Shown here piece by piece: positions 1-11,340 of a stretch of 64,000 nt of DNA. Every line of letters starts with the position of its first letter. Positions within the stretch are counted from its first letter, which is position 1. A program made the position numbers and the translations under genes. Origin of the DNA: Galeopsis tetrahit (taxonomy: Eukaryota > Streptophyta > Magnoliopsida > Lamiales > Lamiaceae); the NCBI GenBank assembly GCA_963675135.1, contig OY776120.1:11250001-11314000 (forward strand). The letters are read 5' to 3'. The notes below the pieces were generated by a model. That model ran no database searches, had not been told where the DNA came from, and saw only the letters and a program-made list of their open reading frames with translations.

Positions 1-1206
1 CCAAATTCTGAATGGAATGAAGCTCTTGTTCGTCAAGCGTTCTGGGCCAATGAAGTGGGAGTTATTCTAAAAACCCCTTTGTTTGGGGTTTGTCAAAGAG
101 ACAAGCAATTTTGGCCGGAAAGTGCATCGGGAAATTATTCAGTGGCCTCGGGATATAAGTTTATTTCCAGAATTTCAACACAACCATGGTTCATTTCCCT
201 ACCAAGCACATCTGGAAGAAATCATGCTCAGTTATTGTGGAAGTATCTGTGGAAATTAAAGATTCCTCCTAAGGTTCGTATTTTTGGGTGAAAAACTTTG
301 AATGATTCGTTAGCAACAGAGGGCAATTTGGTTAAGCATCATATTCCAATGTCATCTTCGTGTTTATGTTGTGGTTCTTTTTGGGCTGATACTTTACATG
401 CTCTTATTCATTGCAATTTTGCTAAGCAAGTATGGAAGGACCAAGGCATATGGGCGCAGATAAAGGGACAAACTAAAGGTACTTATTTTCAATTATTATG
501 CTATATTAAGGAACGATTTGATCAAACGTTCTTTTCTTTGTTCCTTATTATAGCGTGGGCTATTTGGAGAGAAAGATGCACTTGGTTACATTCGGATGAG
601 GCTAAGAATCAATCTGTTTCTTCATGTGCTAATTTCAAAATACAATGGGCTTTAGATTATTGGTCTGATTTCCAAAAAAGGGGGTGCTTGGAAAAGGAAT
701 TGGATTTTGGAGATTGTCAAGGGAGGAAAGGGGATAATTTTCAACTTGGCCAAGGTAAACTCTTTACGGATGCAGCTTTTGATATTAACAAAGATTTCTT
801 TGCTGTTGGGTTTGTGGTATTTGACGATAAGGGGGTTGTGACTTTGGCTGGTGGTGCACGCATTAAAAATCCAGGTTCTGTAGTGGCAGCAGAATTAATT
901 GCAGCAAAACAAGGAACGGAATGTTATATCAAGCACAATATCCGGATATCAAGCCTTAGAATGGATTCTACTGATTCAATTGGAGCTATTAATGCTTGTT
1001 TGAGGCTTGAAGGATTGGAAAATGATTTGGTCAAAGATATCAGGATATTTGCTGCAATCTTTGGTAATTTGGGATTGTGATATTATTACCAGAGACAAAA
1101 AATTTGCAGCACACATGATGGCCCAGGAAGCTCGGAATTTTTCAGCACCTTTTGATTGGGTTGAAAAAGATATTCCTCAATATATTAAGGAGATTTGTAA
1201 TCATTG
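1..1206 (+). pseudogene. LINE ORF2 C-terminus: zf-RVT and RNase H, broken
   Basis: The reading frame is open from base 1 (PNSEWNEALVRQAFW...), typical of the region after the LINE reverse transcriptase. A zinc-binding stretch with CLCCGSF and a following H..C (about 355-420) matches the zf-RVT module. An RNase H fold follows from about 760: the candidate catalytic acids are in FTDAAFD, AAELIAA and MDSTDS. Two lesions are visible. A TGA at 289-291 interrupts the frame where Trp is common in this family. Near 1040-1078 a frameshift moves the C-terminal RNase H segment (ITRDKKFAAHMMAQEA) into another frame, which ends at 1207. The copy is therefore not functional as it stands. Confidence 0.82.
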
Positions 1207-1233
1207 AATATTGTATACTCCTTGTATATTCTC

Positions 1234-1261
<28 letters not shown>
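1..1261 (+). mobile_element. LINE (non-LTR retrotransposon), 3' end
   Basis: The 3' part of a plant LINE enters from the left edge and ends in a pure A tract at 1233-1261. It carries the C-terminal part of ORF2 (zinc-binding segment and RNase H) and a 3'UTR of about 25 bases. The 5' part lies outside the window, so the target-site duplication cannot be checked. It differs from the two other LINEs here, which end without an RNase H domain. Confidence 0.88.
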
Positions 1262-1264
<3 letters not shown>

Positions 1265-1873
1265 ATTAATTCTCATTAGTTCACGATTATATTTTAAAAA
1301 AAAAAGTATTTTGTAATTGAAAAGTATACAATTTTTAATAAATAGTATATGCACCTTTTAATTAAAAATTATATGTATTTTTAATAAAAGTAACTATACT
1401 TTTCATCAAGTATATATTACATACATTTCTGTAAAAATACATAAATTTTTCTCTAAAATTACACACTTTCTAATAAGTATACTAGTATCTTTTAATATTA
1501 ACTAGTTATACATGCATTTCAATCGAATGCAAAATTTAAGTTGGATAGATAAAATGAAATGTGAAGTGTAGATACATAAAGTCGAATGTAACTTTATGAA
1601 GTAAGAAAAAAGAATATGCGATGGATATATTCGAAAAAGTTAAGAGTTAATGTTGGGTGTGTTTATTCACAGTGACAAAACACAACGACTTTTGGTTGTG
1701 TCAGAATGATTCTCCCAAATTCATTTATCCTCAAAATTAAATCTATAATCATTATCTGTATATATGCAGCTGCTCGACGACGCGGCCTGCACTAACCAAA
1801 ATTATTCAATTATTCTCCTCTCTCTCTCTCTCTCTACATTACCTAGGAATAATTTGTGCCAATAATCATTGCA
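1262..1873. other. AT-rich intergenic DNA, no gene seen
   Basis: No supported coding sequence. A stretch around 1605-1660 (GAATATGCGATGGATATAT) and one at 1765-1795 (TGCAGCTGCT...) recur in the same order at about 14629 and 15150, as part of a proposed segmental duplication. A CT microsatellite lies at about 1817-1835. Confidence 0.6.
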
Positions 1874-1881
1874 TCTATGAA

Positions 1882-2470
1882 TAGGGCTGGCAATTCGTGC
1901 TATCGTGTCGTGTTTCGTGTCGACACGATAGTGACACGACACGATAAGGCCAAACACGAACACGACACGATAAGGATCTGTGTCGACACGACACGAACAC
2001 GATAATTTTCGTGTCGACACGACACGACACGATAACAACACGATAATTTTCGTGTCGACATGACACGACACGATAACGACACGTAACACGATAACAACAC
2101 GATAACGACACGATAAGAAAATAAATCAATTTAAAATTGTATTAAATATATAAAAAATAATATATTTATATAAATATAAAAAATTATCGTGTTATTATCG
2201 TGTTATTATCAGATACGTGTCATTATCGTGTCGTGTCATATCAGGTAAATAACAGGTTAACGGGTTGTTAACAGGTTAATGGGTTACCTGTTAATTTTAT
2301 CGTGCTTAACGGGTTGACACGAACCCGACACGAACCCGACACGAAATTTTCGTGTCGTTATCAGATCGACCCGATAACGACACGAACCCGATAAGGCCAA
2401 ACACTAACCCGCAATTTTCGTATCGGATTCGTATCGTGCTATCGTGTCGTGTCGAAAATTGCCATCCCTA
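1882..2470. mobile_element. hAT-type MITE with CGTGTCG-rich interior
   Basis: A 589-bp non-autonomous element. The ends are TAGGGCTGGCAATT and, inverted, TAGGGATGGCAATT, a hAT-type terminal inverted repeat. A perfect 8-bp target-site duplication TCTATGAA flanks it (1874-1881 and 2471-2478). The interior is largely degenerate tandem and inverted copies of CGTGTCGACACGACACGATAA-like units. It has no transposase, so it would need one in trans. The open frames across it come from the simple repeat and are not genes. Confidence 0.92.
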
Positions 2471-2478
2471 TCTATGAA

Positions 2479-4117
2479 CTATATTCTTCTGCCTTTTTAT
2501 TTTCCCCCTTTCTTTATCGCCATTAAAACCCTAGGTTTCTTCAAAGGGTCAACTTTTAATTTCAAATTGTTTTTTACGAAATTAGGAGTAATATATATCT
2601 TTAGTTTAAAAATCAGCACCTTTAAGATTAAAAAAATTTACTTTTCAAAATTAATCTTACAAAGAAAATACAAGTGATTTTCTATATCTAAAAATGATGT
2701 TTTTATTGCTTTTGAAATGATAATTTGAGAGTTTGTATTCCCAACTTCTATTTACAAATAATCACTTTGAAACTAAAAAAAAAGGGTTGGAGATATTCCT
2801 TTCTAATTCTCACTTACTTCGTTAATTAAAAAATTATTAGTATTTTCTAAGATTAAAAACAGATAAAAATAAAAAAAATGTGCAAAAAAAAACACTAATA
2901 CATTATTTAATTGTGCATGCAATGCTAAAAAGACATACCCCGTATTTATGAACGGGGAGTATATTTAATTTCACACTTTCGATTTACTTGGAAAAAAAAA
3001 AACTAATGTCAAACATATCATTTTTATTTAAAAAAACATTTCCCACGATCTTAAATGTTAATTACTTAATATTTCTTCAAATACAAAAGGTTATGGCAAT
3101 TACACTCGAAAGATCGTGTGAAGATTTTTTGTATGTGTTTGTGGTGTGTACATATAAATTAGCATTATTTTGTGTCTCCCACTATTCACAGTAGTAGTAT
3201 ACAAAACACAATTTAATGTAATGGATTTATTAATCAAAAGCAACCCTTAGTTCAAAAACAAATTTTTCTTCTCTCTCTAAAGTAAACAAGTAATCATTAC
3301 TAATTCTTTGCGTGCTCGATCCGCCGCGTCCCATGTAGACACATAGCTCAAATAGAAAAAGTAAAATGGAAAAAAATATTAATGTTTCATGACCAATTTC
3401 AACTTTTAACTATTCCCACTATTGATGATTTTTCCTTTTATCATATTCGAGGAAAGTGATGAGACACAAAATTAATCTACGTATATATTGTGGGTGAGGG
3501 GCAAATTTATGGTGTATAATACATTTTCCTTCTTTATTAAGTTACTAATTTAGTCTCCGTCAAAAACAAAGTTACTAATTTAGTCATTTTTTATAGTTTA
3601 AGTTATACTTCCTCGCTCCGAAATAACTTTCACATGTAAATGCACACGTAAATTAAGAAAATGTAATAATGAATAGAGTTTTTAGGATTAATTATATAAA
3701 ATAAAAAAATAGTTGACTTATGTATAAGTGTAAAATTAATGATATTATGAGGATGAAATTTATAAAGAGTTATTTATTTTATAAATTACTATCTCTTACA
3801 TTTTATTATATAAGTATTTTTTTAATCACATCACCTCTAATATGCATTCAAGAGTTATTATCAGATTAAATGTCTCATTTATTATTTGTACTTTTTGTTA
3901 CAAAAACAGTAATTCATATGTACACCAAAAGTGTGCTCATTTTTTTTTATATATGTTTTTAAAAAAATTACATTTTAATTATAAAGAATATATTTAATAT
4001 AATGAGTATAAAATATATTTGATAGATACTCAATCTTGTTAGTAAAGTAAAAAACATATTAAAAAATTAACTATTTAAATAGAATAAGCACATTTTTTTG
4101 TAGGGAGTACTATTTAT
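2479..4117. other. AT-rich intergenic DNA, no gene seen
   Basis: No supported gene. The block 3300-3480 (CTTTGCGTGCTCGATCCGCC and a following GGAAAGTGATGAG) resembles 16478-16625 in the same order and orientation. A 29-bp sequence at 3883-3911 is repeated exactly at 4354-4382, directly after the Stowaway element. Confidence 0.55.
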
Positions 4118-4119
4118 TA

Positions 4120-4353
4120 CTCCCTCCATCCGCCTATAAGCTTTCCATTTTACCATTTTGGTCCGTCCGTCTATAAGCTTCTCATACCCTTTTTGGTAAG
4201 TACTTTTTCTTACAAATCACTTTATATCTTACTTTTTTATCTCTATCTCTCTCCTCTCTCAATCACATCAATTGTACTATATCTATTATTTAATCACTTT
4301 TCTTAATCTATGTGCCAAAAAGTAACGGGAAACTTATAGGCGGACGGAGGGAG
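4120..4353. mobile_element. Stowaway MITE (Tc1/mariner)
   Basis: A 234-bp element flanked by TA on both sides. It starts CTCCCTCCATCCGCCTATAAG and ends with the inverted counterpart CTTATAGGCGGACGGAGGGAG. It encodes no protein and is typical of the Stowaway family. Confidence 0.93.
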
Positions 4354-4355
4354 TA

Positions 4356-5109
4356 TTTGTACTTTTTGTTACAAAAACAGTACTATGAATAGGAGGATAT
4401 TGAGATGGGGTGGAAGAGAAAGATAGAAAATTAAAGTAGAAAAAATATAGAAACGTAGAAAGTAAAAAGATGGAAAAAAAAAAAAAAAAAGTGTTGACAA
4501 AAATGAAAAAATAAATAAAAAATGAGGCACTTAGTTTGTGACACAAAAAATGGTAAGACGAGACACTCACAAATTGCAATCCCTGTTGGAGAGTGACATT
4601 AATACCCTGGGAAGTCCCATGTCATTTCACGAATGTTCTTATGCAAGAGAAAAGCAGAAATGTGAGGTGAATTATAATTTTGAATTTTTTATTTTTAAGC
4701 TTATAAAATGAATATGTATCCCTTTATACAATGTTATCTAAGAATCATATTCTTCCATCTCTGAAATTGCCAAATAATAAAAACAGAGAAATATTTGTAT
4801 CAAAGAGTTATATTTTTACCTAAAAGATTTAGAGGAAGAAAAAAACGAAACAGAGAGTTGTTCAGAAAATACAACGAGTTATATTTCCAAATTAACAGAA
4901 GTAGGAGCAATAATAATACAGTAGTAAAATATTCTCTTGGAAATTAAAAACAGATGCATCAATAAGTTTCCCGGGGAACACTACAGCAGAAGAACAACAA
5001 AACCTTCTACCAATTCCATCATTATTACAGAAAAGAAAAGGAAAAATCCAAAATTTATAGCTATCTCTGTTAGTAAGGACAAAATTTGTTCCATGTAAAT
5101 GGATCCATC
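4356..5109. other. 3' flank of GDU-1
   Basis: AT-rich sequence that should hold the 3'UTR of the minus-strand GDU gene next to it. No independent gene is supported. Confidence 0.5.
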
Positions 5110-5421
5110 TCAGATTGTGCAAACACAGACTTGAGAGGATTTGGGAATGGGAACCGCGAGATGCGAGGGGTTTTCATCTCCGGCCATAATCACCACAATT
5201 TTGGGCGTATTGTCGACGAAAACAGGGGCGGCGGAGGGCGGCGCCGCCTTTTCTCCGTCTCGGCGCTTGCGGAAGGAACAAGCGAGGAGGATTAAAGCAG
5301 CAGTAATGAGTAAAATTACAAGGCCTAATCCGATAAAAAGGTAAGGCAATGGGGAATTCCAGTGCCAGAATGTGGGTGTAGAAGAAGAATTGAATTGCTG
5401 TGTGGGCGGAAGAGGCCTCAT
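5110..5421 (-). CDS. GLUTAMINE DUMPER family protein (GDU-1)
   Basis: A single-exon gene for 103 residues. GDU proteins are small plant-specific one-pass membrane proteins. In Arabidopsis they promote amino-acid export and bind the RING ubiquitin ligase LOG2. Visible here: a short N-terminus with an FWHWNSPLPY motif, one hydrophobic segment at about residues 27-50, a basic stop-transfer patch RKRR, and the family signature VIMAG at residues 77-81 followed by DENPSHLAVP. The protein is shorter than AtGDU1 (about 158 residues) but within the range of short family members. A TATA element lies 82 bases upstream. It is closest to GDU-2 at 31793-32086, with which it shares the WHWNS..LPYLFIG and KIVVIMAGD stretches. 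The start chosen is the only Met before the hydrophobic segment. The exact orthologue is not assigned. Confidence 0.93.
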   Translation of the reverse strand: MRPLPPTQQFNSSSTPTFWHWNSPLPYLFIGLGLVILLITAALILLACSFRKRRDGEKAAPPSAAPVFVDNTPKIVVIMAGDENPSHLAVPIPKSSQVCVCTI

Positions 5422-5502
5422 TTCTTTCTCTCTCTCTCTTCACAATTTCTGTGTGTTTGTGTGAAATGGTGAGTAGTGAGAATTGGGAAGAAGGTGCAAT
5501 CG

Positions 5503-5510
5503 AATTTATA
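5503..5510 (-). promoter_or_regulatory. TATA box of GDU-1
   Basis: TATAAATT on the minus strand, 82 bases before the ATG. The pyrimidine/GA-rich leader lies between. GDU-2 has its own TATAAAT at the matching distance. Confidence 0.65.
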
Positions 5511-6825
5511 GAGCTGCTAAAATGTTTTTTTTTTTTTTTTGTTTTGTTTTAAATGAATATTTCTCTGATTTATTATATGAAAAGTCGCACAGTATATGTC
5601 CTCATTACTTGTACCCTACCCTTTCCACAACATTAATTTACAGCTAACAATTATTGTCAAAGACGCAATAAAATGGCTGAAACATCCCCCGATTTAAACA
5701 ATTTTAATTTATCCTGGTTTGATTTTGCTAATTTTGAAAAATTCGTTTCATTATTCACCTGGATGCGCTCAATTGTATAACGTAATTGTGCAATAATTTT
5801 AACTTGATTTTAATTTAATGAATTAAAAATTCAATTAAACAATTAAGATTACGTCCTTTACAATACCTTCGATTTATTTTTTATCAATATTAATTAAAAT
5901 TTATATCTGAATAAATGGATAGAGTGAAAAAAACAGAATTGGCGAAATGGGCCTCCCACAAATGAAATATTTTCTTTAGATTCATCAAGTGTACTTTATT
6001 TCCGGCCGCAACTAAACTTTTTCGAATTTGCCACTCTCTACAAATTAAATCTGTGCATTACCAAAATCATTAGTTTTTTAATATTATTGGAACAACTTGA
6101 CATCATCCACCAAAAAACACATATTGTCCAATATGCTACCTTTCACATTATAAATTAACATCCTAAAATTATGAAAAATGTTCTTAAAAAAATATTGAAA
6201 AGGGAGATGTATTTTTAAAGTAAAAAAAAATTGCATCACTCAAGGTGGGAGGAAAAACATAGAAGAGGTTATTTGAGATTAAAACAAGTACCTAAAGTAC
6301 AAAGATGAGTCATTACCCACTCATTAAGATGATCAGTTAAGCAAAATTTGTGGCTAATATTTCACTTAAATTAATTATTTTCTTGCTTAATTTGCACGGT
6401 GCTTCATTTTATTTGCTAAGTACATTGGCCACTTTAATCAACGTAATAAATTATATGCTGAGTTTCTACAACCCCATTTTTTTTAACTGAATATTTGGTA
6501 ATAAAGTGTTTGAAAAGGAAATAGGTGGACCACTATGCAAATTTTGAAAGTGTCTTAATATAAGTCCAAAAATAAAAGAAAAAAACAAAGTGGAGGAACT
6601 ACTTTATTTTTGTTGCCATCTTAATTATTGCGTCGTCGATTTTTTTTTTTTTTGCCTTAATTATTAGTATTTCGTAATTAGAAAGTGATTTTAAAATGGT
6701 GTACAGCTCTTCTGAAAATCATAGACTACTTAAATTGATCATTTTCTTTAAAAAAAAAACTTATTCAAAATCCTACCCATTTTTTTTTAAGTAGATGTAT
6801 ACATAAAATATGTTTATTTTTTTTT
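5511..6825. other. Upstream region of GDU-1, no gene seen
   Basis: AT-rich promoter-distal DNA. The phrase GCTTAATTTGCACGGTGC near 6390 recurs at about 41315 upstream of GDU-2 (GCTTAATTTGCACGGCAC), supporting a duplicated upstream block. The Copia element interrupts this region from 6826. Confidence 0.55.
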
Positions 6826-6981
6826 TGAACAATGAGATATGATCACCGTTAAATTAGTGAGTGGGGAATGACTTGTATTTATAGGAGTAATTACAGTATA
6901 ACCTAATTACATGATTTTAGGAAAAGATAAATATAACAAATATGTCTTATATACAAGGAATGTTTTGACTATTCCTTAATA
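6826..6981 (-). repeat. Copia 3' LTR
   Basis: Aligned to the partner LTR I count about 6 substitutions and one 13-bp indel, roughly 96% identity. This suggests an insertion that is not recent. Confidence 0.85.
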
Positions 6982-9900
6982 TCCCCCGTCAAGCGATGCG
7001 TGGAATGAGGAAAAACGCAAAGCTTGGATTGAAGGAACTCAAACGTCGGGCGAGGAAGGCTCTTCGTGAAGATGTCGGCGAGCTGGAGATGTGTGGGGAC
7101 GAACTGTGTGAGTAGCTTGCCAGAGGTGACGAGCTCGCAAACAAAGTGACAATCAATGTCGATGTGCTTTGCCCGTTTGTGTGCCACTGGATTTTGGCTG
7201 AGAAACAGGGCGCTGTTGTTGTCGGAGAGGAGAACGGGGCGAGCTGGTAACGCAACGCGGAGCTCGCGGAGCAGAGAGGTTAGCCAAACGACCTCGGCAG
7301 CTGCATTGGCTAAGGCACGATACTCCGATTCACAGCTGGAGCGAGCAACAGTGGGCTGCTTCTTGGCACTCCAGGACACTAGATTTCCACCTAAGAAAAC
7401 TGAATAACCATAGATTGATCGGCGAGTTTCCGCACAACGAGCCCAATCTGCGTCCGAGTAGCCCAAACTGAAAAGTTGACAGTGTGCTTAACATAGCGAA
7501 GAATTCTCTTTACTGTCGAGAAGTGGTCGCTGGTCGGCGCCTGGAGAAACTGGCTGACATGATTTACCGAGAAGGATAGATCAGGTCGAGTAATGGTGAG
7601 ATACTGGAGGGCGCCCACCAAGGAGCGATAAAGAGTTGGATCCGAAAAAGGGTCACCAGTGCTGACCAGGGTTTCGCCCGCGGCCAAGGGAGTGGCAATG
7701 GGCTTGGAGTCTTGAAGTTCGGCTCGCTCAAGAATCTCTCGAGCATATTTGGACTGCCCGACGAACAGCCCAGAAGGGGTGTAAGAGATTTCCAAACCCA
7801 AAAAGTAATTAAGGCGACCGAGATCTTTGAGTGCGAACTCCTTGTTCGCCCTAGCAATAAAGCGAGCAACAGTGGCGGAGTCATTCCCAGTGACAATGAT
7901 ATCGTCCACATATAAAAGTAGATAGACGACCGAGGAACCCTAAAATAGGTAAAACAGCGAGGAGTCAGACTTACACGCCTTGAAGCCAATGCCGAGCAGG
8001 AAGGAGCTGAACCGCTGAAACCAGGCCAAGGGGGCCTAGCGAAGACCATATAGGGCCTTCTTTAGTTTGCAGACATGATCCGGGAGCCGAGGATCGACAA
8101 AGCCAGGAGGTTGAGCCATGAAGACTGGTTTCTGGAGATACTCGTTAAGAAAAGCGTTCTTGACATCCAACTGATGGAGGGGCCAATTGTTTTGAACAGA
8201 GAGAGATAAAATAATACGAACAGTGGTCGTCTTGACAACCAGACTGAACGTGTGCGAGAAGTCTGTGCCAGGGATTTGGGTGAAGCCTTGAGCGACCAGT
8301 TGGGCTTTGTGTCATTCAATGGAACCATCCGATTTGTACTTCATTCTAAAGACCCATTTGGAACCAACAATGGTCGCATCCTGAGGGCGAGGAACAAGAT
8401 CCCAAGTTTTGTTAACTCGCAAAGCATCAATTTCTTCCTGCATGGCGGCCACCAACCATTCAGGGGACTTGGTTGCAGACTTGAAACCACGGGGTTCCGA
8501 TGAGGCAGTGAGGGTACTGAGCAGGGCAGTGGAGGCCAATTTTAGTGGGTACTTCGGTTTGAAGATCCCAGATTTAGCTCGCATGATCATTTGGTGGTTG
8601 GACCGTAGTCGCTCCATTGGTGGGTCAGTGGTCGGCAGAGGGTGCTCGGCCGGTGTAGGGAGCAGGTGGCTCTGCAGTAGGGACTGGCGGAGGAAGTGAG
8701 TCCTCGCCAGGATCAGAGATACATGCCGAGCAGGGCATGGTTGAAGTAGGAGCAATAGACCAAGGAGAGGAGTCATTCGAGGAGCCCAGGTCGGCGTCCA
8801 AGAAGGAAGAGACCACTGCATTGGTCGGCAGGGGCCGAGCAGAACCTGAAAAAGGAAAGCAACCTTCATCAAATATAGCATGTCGAGTAACAAAGACTTT
8901 TGAGGAGTCGGGATCATAACACCGGAAGCCCCTGTGAAGGCAACTGTATCCCAATAAAATGCATGGTCGGCTGCGAGGAGATAGCTTGTTCGAGGCATAA
9001 TCGCGTAAGTATGGAAAAATCCGACAACCAAAGGGCTTGAAATTCCCATAGAGAGGCATAGTACCGAACAGAACCTGAAACGACGATTGACCACCCAAAA
9101 TGGAGGATGGAAGACGATTAATGAGATGTACTGCAGTAGCAAAGGCATCGAACCAAAATTCACTCGGAGCACGGGCATGGAAAAGCATGGAGAGATTAAT
9201 TTCAATTATATGGCGATGCTTTCGCTCGGCGCGACCATTCTGTTGGGGTGTGTAAGGGCATGACACTCGATGTAATATTCCATGGTCGGCCATGAAGGTG
9301 CGAACAGTCTTGTTAACGAACTCAGTACCACCATCACTCTGAAAAACTTTTAGAGATGTCGAAAATTGGGTGCATACAAACTTGTGAAATGCGACCAATG
9401 TAGCAAAAAAACTCAGATTTCGCACGGAGAGGATATATCCATGAGAAACGAGAAAAGTCATCGACGAACACAGCATAATAGCGAAAACCAGAAAGCGCAG
9501 TTACGGGGGCGGGACCCCAAAGGTTGCAATGAACTAAATCAAGAGTAGCAGAAGCACGTTTTTCATTAATGTGAAAAGACAAACGTTTACTCTTGGCCAA
9601 CTGGCAAGGGGTGAACACAGTAGGGTTCGGTAAAACTGAATTAACAGATATATGCCCTAATTTATTTAAATCCTTAATAACATCAAAAGGAACATGTCCT
9701 AAACGAGAATGCCATAAATCGAAGGAGGCGCGAGCAGCACCGGGCTTCTTCAAGGCAGCGACCAAAGTTGGGAGTGCCCGTTCCAACACGTACAACTCCT
9801 GTTCACAACGCCCCTGAGCCACCACCTCCTTGGTAGCCCGATTCTAAACAACAAATGTCTTGTCAGAAAAGCAAACATCAACTGGAAAGTCAAACGTGAG

Positions 9901-10131
9901 CTTGCTAATAGATAAAAGATTCTTGGTGATATGAGGAACAACAAGAACATCTAGAAAACCAATATCCTTAGAGATTGAATGCAAACCAACATGAGAAATC
10001 CGTAATGAGTGACCATTACCAGAATATGGAGCCGAAGAGTCCAGATGCGAGGTACTGGAAGTCATATGAGCCGAGGCTCCTGAGTCAACATACCAATCCG
10101 AGGAGGCCGACGAGGAGACTGTGCAAGCCAA
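6969..10131 (-). pseudogene. Copia pol polyprotein (PR-IN-RT-RH), frameshifted
   Basis: Read right to left, the pieces are: protease with DSGAS (10131-9844); GAG-pre-integrase with H..H (WHSRLGH) and a following CQ (9825-9600); integrase core with DDFSRF, QSDGGTEF and NGRAERKHR (9570-8960); reverse transcriptase from WLVAAMQEEIDAL through KWVFR (8450-8312), DVKNAFLN and the catalytic YVDD (near 7905) to GALQYLT; and RNase H with YSDADWA, SSCESEY and the C-terminal KHIDI...DIFTKSL (7466-6969). Several stops and frameshifts break it, for example after KYKSDGSIE near 8312, near 8040, at about 7920, and between 7480 and 7440. It cannot make a full polyprotein. Confidence 0.9.
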
Positions 10132-11019
10132 GTGAAAGGCTTGAGCAAGGTTGGCGGATGGGTCCTCGGACAGGCGGGCGGATGGGCGAGCAGGGAGACG
10201 AGGATCTGGTCCGCGAACAAAACGTTGAGGGCATTTGGTGGCATAGTGCTCGCCACGCTAATTTGGCAACGAGGGACGTAGAATTTCCGCCCTCCGCGAC
10301 CACCAGAGAAGTCGGAGCGACCACCACGAGAGAACCTAGAAGGGCGACCACCAGTATGGTCGCGAGTGTTCGAGCGAGCAGAGGGTTGATCGCGAGCATA
10401 AAAAGCAACTGGAGCGGGTTCGGCGAGATCAGGCTTGTTCATGATCTCAAAGGCAATTGCGTGATGTAGTAAGTCACGGAAAGCAGGCACAGGTGAGAGG
10501 GTCATTCTGGTGTCGGCAAACCCGCTGAATTTGGGGCCAAGGCCCCGTAGAAACCAGTGGGACATGTCAGATTTGTCCACTGGTTTGCTAATGGCGGCAA
10601 GTTGGTCGCACAATGCCTTAAAGCGCCGACCGTAGTCGGCAACAGGGAGAGAGTCACGCTTGAGGAGAAGGAGCTCCTCACGAAGTTGGGTAATTCGTGA
10701 CTGGGAGGAGTGACTGAAAGCATCCTCCAGAGCAAGCCAAGTGTCACGGGCCGTGTCACATTGAACGACCTCGGCCAGGGTTTCTTCAGTGAGAGAGGAG
10801 AGGAGAAGGGCAAGTACTTTCTGATCCTTCGTTTTCCAGGCAGCGAAGGTCGGGTGAGTGGCGGCAGGGGGGGGCGGATGTGCCATCCACAAGGCCATAG
10901 AGATCGGCACAAGTGAGCATCAGGACAACCTGCTTCTTCCATAGGAGATAATTGGAAGAAGAGAGTTTCACTGTAACCATATGAATAAGGACATTCATAG
11001 GGATAGAAGAGTCTGCCAT
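10062..11019 (-). pseudogene. Copia gag, frameshifted
   Basis: The start MADSSIP at 11019 leads into the gag N-terminus (KLSSSNYLLWKKQV). A frameshift near 10880 then moves the frame, and the UBN2-type gag core follows (AWKTKDQKVLALLLSSL, DTARDTWLALEDAF, YGRRFKALCDQLA). The basic GGRPSRFSRGGR tail leads to the zinc knuckle. There the first cysteine (CQ) and the distal GEHYATKCP lie in different frames around 10255, so the CCHC knuckle is broken by a small deletion. Confidence 0.85.
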
Positions 11020-11067
11020 TGAAGGGAGATGATAGGGATAGAAGAGTCTGCCATTGAAGGGAGATGA
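10998..11067. repeat. 35-bp tandem duplication in the Copia leader/start
   Basis: Two identical 35-bp units (10998-11032 and 11033-11067) cover the ATG of gag. Two in-frame-looking MADSSIP starts are therefore present, and only the inner one continues into gag. Confidence 0.85.
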
Positions 11068-11158
11068 TCGAGCGGGACAAGCTCAATGATAGGTGAAGTG
11101 GCGGCGGCAGTAGAGAGGGAGAAAGAGAAATTAGGGTTAGGGTTTAGGATCGTGTTTA

Positions 11159-11169
11159 GGCTGATACCA
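11159..11169 (-). other. Copia primer binding site
   Basis: TGGTATCAGCC on the minus strand, two bases inside the 5' LTR end. It is complementary to the 3' end of initiator-Met tRNA, as in most plant Copia elements. Confidence 0.8.
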
Positions 11170-11171
11170 TG

Positions 11172-11340
11172 TGAACAATGAGATATGATCACCGTTGAAT
11201 TGGTGGGTGGGGAATGACTTGTATTTATAGGAGTAATTACAGTATAACCTAATTACATGATTTTAGGAAAAGATAAATACAAAAGGTAAATATAACAAAT
11301 ATGTCCTATATACCAGGAATGTTTTGACTATTCATTAATA
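11172..11340 (-). repeat. Copia 5' LTR
   Basis: The 169-bp partner of the LTR at 6826. It holds an extra CAAAAGGTAAATA-type 13-bp stretch. Confidence 0.85.

Larger units (their letters stand above)
6826..11340 (-). mobile_element. Ty1/Copia LTR retrotransposon with short LTRs, decayed
   Basis: A complete but mutated element in minus orientation. The LTRs are only 156 bp (6826-6981) and 169 bp (11172-11340). Next to the right-hand (5') LTR lies TGGTATCAGCC (minus strand, 11159-11169), matching the usual initiator-Met tRNA primer site. Next to the left-hand (3') LTR is the purine tract GACGGGGGA (6982-6990). The domain order gag, protease, integrase, reverse transcriptase, RNase H is that of Copia. 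The target-site duplication is ambiguous because the left flank is a T run. Confidence 0.93.

Noticed and set aside
1802..2129. Overlapping minus-strand open frames rich in SCR/VVS/DTR
   Set aside because: They are translations of the CGTGTCG repeat of the hAT MITE, with no gene-like composition.
1882..2470. Tandem array considered as CRISPR-like or satellite DNA
   Set aside because: Units are degenerate, in both orientations, without unique spacers, and enclosed by hAT ends with a TSD.
2444..2677. Possible small plus-strand gene (77 codons)
   Set aside because: It starts inside the MITE end and is AT-driven Phe/Lys/Ile-rich sequence without motifs.
3612..4104. Possible extra Stowaway copy starting CTTCCTCGCTCCGAAATAAC
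   Set aside because: The right side only offers a poor GTAGGGAGTA, so no matched inverted repeat could be established.
5086..5344. Plus-strand open frames antisense to GDU-1
   Set aside because: They are shadows of the GDU coding sequence, which has the conserved motif and a promoter.
7156..10469. Several plus-strand frames of 60-164 codons
   Set aside because: Antisense shadows of the Copia polyprotein.
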